Position numbers and translations under genes: made by a program | Shown here: in pieces, positions 57,120-64,000 of the stretch | How positions within the stretch are numbered: the stretch's first letter is position 1 | Layout: every line of letters starts with the position of its first letter | The notes under the pieces: generated by a model | Database searches by the model: none | Told to the model about the DNA's origin: nothing | The model's input: the letters and a program-made list of their open reading frames with translations, nothing else | Source: Zygnema cylindricum | Taxonomy: Eukaryota > Streptophyta > Zygnematophyceae > Zygnematales > Zygnemataceae | Reading direction: 5' to 3' | DNA length: 64,000 nt | NCBI GenBank assembly: GCA_037447655.1 | Contig: JBBHKE010002866.1 | Coordinates: forward strand, 124,001-188,000

Positions 57120-57557
57120 TTAGCAATTTTTTTGGAAGAGTACAGTTTTGCCATCATTACAAATGAAGTAGGTGACCGCCGAACATTTTGCTGTAGTCGA
57201 CGCTTTTGTACATGTTGAACATCTTTGACAATTGACACGTTTCAATCTTCTTTGGGCAAAAGAGAAAAAATAGGGTTTTGTCTCGGAACCTTTTAGCCAA
57301 CGAGCGTGAAGTGGTGCCGTACGTGCAACCGAAAGGTAAGATTCAAGACATAAATCCACGTGGCGCGTTGACGTCCAAATGACCAAAAGTACATGCATTG
57401 CCAACAGGCAAGTCGCACTGAATTTTTTTGCGTAAGCGCCGACTTCGTACAAAGTGGCCCCGGCACTCCTACCACTCCCACAGCATCTCACTCCAGATTT
57501 CCGAACACGGCCAAACGAGTGAATGAAAAGTACGAACTTTAAAATGAGGCATGACAA
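57120..57557 (-). pseudogene. 145-codon open frame with Cys-rich C-terminus, perhaps a transposase relic
   Basis: The frame ends with RRLKRVNCQRCSTCTK, then TTAKCSAVTYFIC and a stop. The spacing of Cys residues vaguely recalls the C-terminal zinc finger of piggyBac-type transposases, but the last Cys/His pair and the catalytic domain are not seen. It may be an accidental frame. Confidence 0.2.
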
Positions 57558-57966
57558 AATCTAGCACCAAAAAAGACAACGTCCAGCAGAACAAAATATC
57601 TTACCAGTCGCTTGTCGCGTCGAGTCGTTCTCATCGCACGCGCGATTCTTGGCGCTTGGAGACAATAACCGGAATGTAAAATATTATTAGGCAGGCGTAG
57701 CAAGTGTGTTCAACGTGTACGGTAACGTCGAAGACCGCAAAACGATTTTTGTCGGTGGCCACAGACTTCAATTGCGATGATGGCACAAATGTACTCATCC
57801 GTACGTCGTGCGAGATAATCGTACATTTCTAGCAAGAGCACAAAAAATCAACTATGTTACACAAAATCCAGTTGCATACACACGTAGATACGGGGTACTG
57901 TAGCACTTGAGCTTCTCTGAACACGGTAGAATGAGATACAATCACGGTAGATATATCCAAATATAT

Positions 57967-58089
57967 CAACCCTGTTACTATTTTATTTCATTTTGCGGCC
58001 AATACAATATGGGTCTTAAGGCCATATTGTATGTTTTGCATACAATAGGCATATTGTATGGGCGTACGGTCACCTACTTTTGAACTATG
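57967..58089. mobile_element. Truncated right end of the Mutator-like MITE
   Basis: Matches 30096-30216 (CAACCCTGTT to CTACTTTTGAACTATG) almost base for base. The left end of this copy is missing. Confidence 0.7.
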
Positions 58090-58894
58090 GTTAAATCAGA
58101 CGCGCACGCATAGGATCGTGCGCTAAAAAAACGGGATTGTTCTGACACGTAAATTAGTCTTACATGTACGGATATATAAATTTCACGACGGCGTACGATT
58201 TTCAATATTTTGTACGAATACATGTATTAATGTATATAATCGTACAACGAATATTCCATTTTTTATGTTCCCAAATTAGCATAAACGCCAAAATTAGAAT
58301 ACACCTTTTTAAAAAAAAATATAAAAAAAATAGCGTCAATGACGGTATATTTACTTCCACACTATTTAAACTTTGACACTAATAACGATGCGCGGTGTAG
58401 CATACGCCCCAATGAAAAGCACCGGAATTTTGACTTATTGCAAAACATCTTCGCCTAGTCGGATATCTTCAGGAATACAACACACAGGGAATCGCTATTA
58501 CTGCAAAGAAACAAATAGTGTTACAAGCTTTATTTTGGGTTTCAAGGGCCTAATGCCAAGGGAAACACTAAGGGTGAAGTTCCACCGAACGAAAAGTGAG
58601 ATTGTTTACGTAAATCCTGACATTTTCGTACTATTCCGTACTTCCTATCTTGTATTTTTTCAGCGAGCAATATTACAGAGAATCTTGCCAATATTCTCCA
58701 AAGGTCTAGGAGGTACCAATGACCGTTGGATATTCATTCGCGAAACATTCGCTTCAAAAGTTTAAATTGAGCGATTCAAAATCGACACACACGATGCATA
58801 ATGAGCATACGTGTCAGGATGGCAACCAACGGATATCAAAAAATGTCTCACGCATTTTAAAAATCCAACTGAAATCCGTAAATCACAAAGGTGA
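58090..58894. other. Spacer with a TACACC-family right end
   Basis: A decayed end, ACTAATAACGATGCGCGGTGT, lies near 58378-58398, and a decayed left end, AATCGCTATTACTGC, near 58490. No gene seen. Confidence 0.35.
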
Positions 58895-59290
58895 TCTCGT
58901 AACGCACTTTCGTCACGCTATCTTTGTTACGCTTTTTCGTCATACTATTTTTGGAAAAGCTCGTTCGTCACGCGAAAAAACAGGAACCCTAAAAAAATGA
59001 GTTTGGTATCTGACAAGGGGTCTGCAAAGAGTACAGAAGTTGTGTTGTACGATGACCTGGTAGGGTCGTACATGGTACGCAAATGAAGATTTTCAGTTAA
59101 AACTGGTCGATGATAAAATCATTGACGGTTTTTAATATCCGATCTTAACTTTGGTGGTACCATTCAGTTTCAAACACGGGGATTACATACTGAACATCGA
59201 TCAAAATGTAGCATCCTGTAATGCTGGCCGTATAATTACAGAATTTCCTGGTGGAACTTAACCCTAACTGTAATTCACAAATCTACCTCT
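58895..59290. repeat. Dispersed repeat, first copy (pairs with 60050-60385)
   Basis: Shares in the same order TCGTCACGCTAT, AAAACAGGAACCCTAAAAA versus AAAAACCCTAAAAA, GTCTGCAAAGAGTACA, TGCAAATGAAG and GGAACTTAACCCTAA versus GGAACTTCACCCTAA with 60050-60385. The repeat is non-coding and diverged. Confidence 0.6.
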
Positions 59291-59460
59291 ACTGTAATTT
59301 TTAATGTAATTTGGATAATGCTCGACGTTTGAAAATGCGAGAACGCGATTTTCCCCCGTTTTTATTATTTTGAATTAAAACTGAGTGCGCTTTCCCTTGT
59401 CGACGCCACACACTTTCATGTGTCGACGCCGTTAACTGACACTTTTCTGTACTTTGTACC

Positions 59461-59765
59461 ATAATTCAAAAGTAGGCGATTTTATGGTAGGCCTTTGGTC
59501 GGCGCCTTTATAATAAGTTGTGTTATGGGCTTTTCATGTGATCTTCGTAGATCGCTACTTTGATCAGCGACAGTCTGATCGTCCGAATCTGACGGTGTAA
59601 ATACAATTTTTTGGTCCGAATGTTTTAATTGGTCCAATTTTTGGTCTGAATGTTTTAAAAGGTCCGAATAGGTCCGAATACAATATGGGTCGTAAGGTCA
59701 TATTGTATGTTTTGCATACAATAGGCATATTGTATGGGCCTACTTTCACCTACTTTTGAACTATG
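59461..59765. mobile_element. 305-bp Mutator-like MITE with perfect 9-bp target duplication
   Basis: Ends ATAATTCAAAAGTAGG and CCTACTTTTGAACTATG. Perfect 9-bp duplication CTTTGTACC at 59452-59460 and 59766-59774. Both ends and two inner blocks match the 989-bp element at 29228-30216, so this is an internally deleted relative. Confidence 0.85.
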
Positions 59766-60049
59766 CTTTGTACCAAATAACAAGCATTTTTAATACGGCT
59801 AGACACGTTTGGTACATTGCACTATTCAAAAACAACATAAAGTAGTGTACTTTAAACTTAAACCGTACGGAGGATAAAATTTTAGGGGCGCCGATACAGT
59901 GTCATTAATTAAGGAAAAATATAATCGCAAACGCTGTTACCTACGTCAGCTTGTCAAAAATTGTACATTTTAAGTACACATTAGTACACGTTAGGTAACG
60001 ATAAATTTTACATATGATGGTCAATCCGCTTTGACTTACGAAACATTGA

Positions 60050-60385
60050 AATCCCAATTCGTCACGCTATTTATGGCAAGGCCCTTCTGTCACGCTATTT
60101 TCGTTTCAAACACAAAAACCCTAAAAATATGGTGTAGAAGACAAGGCGTCTGCAAAGAGTACAACTAGTATATGGTATGCAAATGAAGGTTTTACGTTAA
60201 ATTTGGTGGGTGTGAAGAACCGTTTACTATATTTTATCTCCGATATTAACCTACGGTGTTCCACTCAAATTAGAACACGTGATTTACAAGCTTACACGGT
60301 GGACCATGGTCCAAATTACTACAGCCAGTAATGTCGATAGTACAATTACAAAAACCTCCTAATGGAACTTCACCCTAAGTGTGGA
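60050..60385. repeat. Dispersed repeat, second copy (pairs with 58895-59290)
   Basis: See the shared words listed for the first copy. The two copies lie either side of the 305-bp MITE. Confidence 0.6.
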
Positions 60386-61428
60386 CCTCCATCATGCAAA
60401 AAGTAAGGTTGTTTATTTGAAAAAAGACCTTTCAACTGTTCTCCGAGAGGACACTAGCCACACACCAAACGTGTACTATAGGTACAATTATAAGCAAAAT
60501 ATAATCCACAACGGACGAGCGACGACAACCTAAAAATTGGCAAATACCACGTGCCTTGGTACAAGTTGGATTCCAATCCACCGAAAGCGACAAAAACATC
60601 ATTGTTGGATGACATCCTTTGATGCTTCTTTAGGCATCCATTAACCTTTACAAAATGGACTTTGCATTTTACACATAATGGCGTAACTCATACAATGATA
60701 AAGTACGCATGTATAAACGTTAATTTTTAATACGTTTCTACAAATCTTAAATTTCATCCATCATTAGAAATACGACATTGAGAATTTGTGCTTTTACAAT
60801 AACTGACTATGTTATGCGTATGAATAAGAAGGTATAAGGTACCCATTCGCAATCAAACACATAGGTAATAGGTTCCTTGTCGGCACGACCAGATAGATAA
60901 GTGATAAAAATATTATTGTTAGTAAACATTTCCGTACGATTACTTGCAGTGCATAATGGAGGAGAAGCCCTAAGCCCAACGTAACGCACAAACACAGTGA
61001 ATCGCTATTAGTGCAAGAAAATAAATTATTAGTGCTATCAATACTACTTTGGATTAAATGACCTGAACCCAAAGAATGATTAACGTTAGTAACTGTTGTA
61101 ATTTATAAATCTTTATTTTAGTATATAGGGGTAAAAATAACTTAGGATATTTTCCTAGTAGTCTACTGTAATACTTACCATTATTAGCGTTATAGTAGCA
61201 AATAGTACAGTAGAGTGTATCGTACTTTTGCAGGGACACGTGTCAGCGAAAAAACGTATGCAGGTTTTTCGGAGTGGCGCCGACAGTCAGCAATACATGT
61301 CAAACAGTTGACGATTTGATTCACATGATCGGACGAACGAGATGTGACTCGGGTATTCCAAAAACATAGGGTACAGTTCGACGGTACCATTGTCGATCGA
61401 ATTTTCTCCAACGGACGCAATTCACCTA
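60386..61428. other. Spacer, no gene seen
   Basis: AT-rich. A decayed TACACC-family end (CAGTGAATCGCTATTAGTGC) lies near 60995. No coding motif. Confidence 0.35.
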
Positions 61429-61489
61429 GGACCACAAGCGTGATTCACGAGGGACCACAAGCGTGATTTGTGTGGGACCACAAGTGACG
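61429..61489. repeat. About 23-bp tandem repeat, 2.7 units
   Basis: GGGACCACAAGCGTGATT-type units start near 61429, 61451 and 61474, with small changes. Confidence 0.8.
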
Positions 61490-61560
61490 AAGCACTCATG
61501 TGCTTCATACTACACAACCACATTAGTCTAGACTTTAGCGATTACCGCTGACTAAGCATT

Positions 61561-61620
61561 TGGAACGTTTTGTGTACGGTTGGAACGTTTTGTGTACGGT
61601 TAGAACGTTTTGTGTACGGT
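61561..61620. repeat. 20-bp tandem repeat, three units
   Basis: Three head-to-tail units of TGGAACGTTTTGTGTACGGT; the third has A in place of one G. They lie about 460 bp upstream of the Copia gag start, in what may be its long terminal repeat or leader. Confidence 0.9.
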
Positions 61621-62081
61621 TCAATATGTGTAAATATCTGAATAACATTGGTTTGTAGTTTAGTGTAATAAAAAATAGTGTTCCATTAATCAGGTCTTTA
61701 GAAAATAATAATTAGGGTTTTAAGGTACAGTGACGTACTAGTAGGATGCTTTGTCGTTAGTCAAGATAATAACCGTAGTAACGGTTACTCAAATTGGTGT
61801 AGATCAGTAGATAAACACTGTGAGTATATAACTTAGGACTTAGCCAATTTTGTAGTATCCAGTTTTGGGAATATTATTTTATGATGGCAGTTTTTTGAAA
61901 CTTCCAAACATCATATCTTATGGTTTACCAAGTCATTTGGGTTGCAATTTTAGTAATTTTCAGTTTACTGTATTGTGTATCAATGTGGCAAATTTGAGGC
62001 ATATTGGCTTTCGGAGTCATATTTTGTGTTAGTTCAAAGTTGGTTGTTGAGTAAGTACTTTGATAATTTCTGCTGGTGTTC
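61621..62081. other. Possible Copia leader, LTR not delimited
   Basis: Directly upstream of gag. The primer-binding site that is usual for Copia elements (complement of initiator Met-tRNA) was looked for and not seen. The matching 3' repeat would lie beyond the window, so the LTR cannot be bounded. Confidence 0.35.
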
Positions 62082-64000
62082 ATGTCTACTTCCACTAATA
62101 TTGCTAGTTCTCCTCCTGCAACTGTGGTTGTAGAACAACAGGTTATGGGCCTTTTCTCAACAATTCCTATTTTTAATGGCCAAAAGTATACGTATTGGGC
62201 TGCGATGATTGAATCGTCGTTTGAAACTGCTGACTTATTGGGGGTCTTGGATGGCTCCTTTGATGAAACAGATCCAACTTTGGCGAAAAAAGAATTCAAT
62301 GGCAAGGAACAATCTAATTCTTATTATTTCAGAAAATTTTGTCATGTCTCGACTCAAAATGAAGAAGGGGAGCGAGATTTGGACATCATTGAAATCCGCT
62401 TTTGAGAAAGCGAAAGTTCAAGAAGAGCTCTTGGTGGCTGGAAAAATTTGGGGATACAAATACTCGGGGGGTACTATGGTCGAGTATTGTGACAATTTTC
62501 GTGCACTCATTGATGCTCACTCTTTTGCTTGGGGGTCATTTCTTGAGTTTAACAGGCAGCTTTGCTTATTAGAGGTCTCCTTAGTAGCATGAACTGATCA
62601 GTTAAAAAGTCATGATAAAGCTAGCTGGTCATTTCAGTTAGCATATAATCTTATATTGGAGGAAGAGACTGATACTAAACTCCTTAAAGGAGAAAGAAAG
62701 GTTGAAGCATTTTCCACAGACTTTGACAAAAGAAATCAGATTAATCAGAATAAAGTCATTTTAACCAGAATCTGAATCAATTTATTCAGTATAATTAGAG
62801 GCAGAATATGCCATTTTTTACTATTTGTTTTTATTGTTCTGAGAATGGTCAGGGATAGAGGTACTGTCCTAAGCTGAAAAGGCTAATGAGACACGTTTAT
62901 ACAGACAGGTTGGCAGCAAAGCGAATATCACAAAGGCTTCTCTGGGAATCCAACCCGTGGAAATGCTATTTTTTTTACTTTTGCAACTGATGTAGATGAG
63001 TCTTTAAGCTTCAATGAGACATAGGATGCGGAATTATTTGCTATGGCGGCAGCCATCGAGGGTCCTAATGATGTAGGATGGATCATGGACACAGGAGCGT
63101 TCGGCCCATATGTGTTTGGAACAAGGCGGCTTTTACAAATCTGCAGCAAACATCTCCAAAAAGTATTTACTATGCTTGTTGTATGAGTGTTCAAACCTCA
63201 GCTCAAGGTGATGTATCTTTGATGGTAGATGTGGGCAAAAAATCGGTAGAAAAAACCCTTCACTATGTCTTCTTTGTTCCAAACTTTATGAAAAATCTTT
63301 TTTCTACATCATTAGTGGAGAGCAAAGTCTTTGAAGTCATTCTGAAATGAGGTAGACAGGTTGTTAGCAAGAAAGGGAAAGTAGTAGTAACGGAACTAGA
63401 GATGCTAGCAAAATGTAACGGATAGACATGGTTGAATATAAAGAAAATGATGTTCTCTACTCCAGTGTCCAAACGGATAATGAGTTGTGGCATAAAAGAT
63501 TAGGACATATGAATTATGATAGCCTTAAAAAAATGGTGAATTCGGGAAAAGTTGAGAGAGTTTCTCTCAGTTCACATCCTATAAAATCATATGATGGTTG
63601 TTCACTTGGCAAGATCCACAAATTGCCACTTCCACAGGAAATAGACCACAGATCGGAGAAAGTTCTGCAACTAATATATTTTGATGTTCTCCTTCTTTCA
63701 CAAGTGGCTTCGGCTGGAGGCGTCCACTATATGGTTACATTTACAAATGAGTACTCGAGATATACCAAAGTTTACTTCATGCAACATAAGAGTGAAGTGT
63801 TTACTCACTTCAAACACTACAAAGCGTGGGCGGAAAAGCTTCATGGAGTTCAAATCTTGGAGCTGTGATCGGACAATGGGGGAGAATATACATCAAAGGA
63901 ATTCGAAGAGTTTCTCCTTCAACAAGGTGTTACTCACAATCTTACAGTTCCATATACACCGGAGCAGAATGGTGTTTGTGAGAGATTAAATAGGACAGTG
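62082..64000 (+). pseudogene. Decayed Ty1/Copia retrotransposon, gag to integrase, running off the right edge
   Basis: ATG at 62082 opens a Copia gag (FNGQKYTYWAAMIES). It shifts frame near 62290 and continues as SRLKMKKGSEIWTSLKSAF up to TGA at 62590-62592. A damaged zinc knuckle (CFYCSENGQG, with Gln for His and TAG at 62856) follows. Then come protease VGWIMDTGA (63088-63099), a frame shift, the pre-integrase block ELWHKRLGHMNYDSL, the integrase zinc pair C-x2-G-K-I-H-K, and the DDE core: YFDV, SDNGGEYTS and YTPEQNGVCERLNRT. Further stops are TGA at 63348-63350 and TGA at 63866-63868. Reverse transcriptase, RNase H and the 3' LTR lie outside. The copy is inactive. Confidence 0.9.

Noticed and set aside
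61561-61620. CRISPR-like array
   Set aside because: The units are head-to-tail with no spacers, in a eukaryotic genome. It is a plain tandem repeat.

Overview
This is a nuclear window from a green plant of the streptophyte line. It has long introns with GT..AG borders, plant-type genes (a QSOX with a C-terminal membrane anchor, a membrane-anchored ubiquitin-fold protein, and ANGUSTIFOLIA), Copia and RLE-type retroelements, and many small inverted-repeat transposons in AT-rich, GTAC-rich spacer. The protein matches and the compact domain set would fit an early-diverging lineage (bryophyte, lycophyte, fern or charophyte), but I cannot name the species. Splice models are mine, from reading frame, splice signals and remembered family conservation; nothing was aligned by computer.

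Layout. 1-2025: the first exon of a conserved plant protein on the minus strand (1315-1450; the rest lies off the left edge), then a 0.58-kb head-to-head promoter with two blocks of GTACTGTAC-type palindromes. 2026-10647: a complete ten-exon S28 Pro-X carboxypeptidase. 10903-21338: a quiescin sulfhydryl oxidase (thioredoxin domain plus Erv domain), starting only 255 bp after the carboxypeptidase stop and on the same strand. 21688-22440: a relic of an RLE-type retroelement. 22441-27242: no recognisable gene. 27243-28219: a membrane-anchored ubiquitin-fold gene on the minus strand, C-terminal exon not securely placed. 28220-32000: transposon-rich spacer with a 989-bp Mutator-like element.

32248-51355 is the most structured part. 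A segment of about 5.8 kb is present twice in direct orientation (32248-38061 and 42353-51355). It carries the last three exons of an ANGUSTIFOLIA/CtBP-like gene and a decayed RLE retroelement. The left copy keeps the flank of the decayed retroelement and the right copy keeps the rest of the ANGUSTIFOLIA gene. This is the geometry of a tandem duplication. The junction between the copies is now filled by 4.3 kb of transposons. The right copy later received a 3.2-kb RLE-type retroelement (43238-46446), flanked by TTATCCT repeats; the left copy shows the empty site.

46995-55773: the ANGUSTIFOLIA-like gene on the minus strand. Its catalytic-domain C-terminal half, a giant 620-codon exon and the plant-specific C-terminus are intact. 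The exon for the NAD-binding Rossmann core is not where it should be, and the first-exon homology is broken by frame shifts and a stop. 55774-62081: spacer with Mutator-like MITEs and tandem repeats. 62082-64000: a decayed Copia retrotransposon (gag to integrase) running off the right edge.

The host genes do not form a pathway. The carboxypeptidase and QSOX both enter the secretory system. The ubiquitin-fold protein acts at the plasma membrane, and ANGUSTIFOLIA at the trans-Golgi/cytosol.
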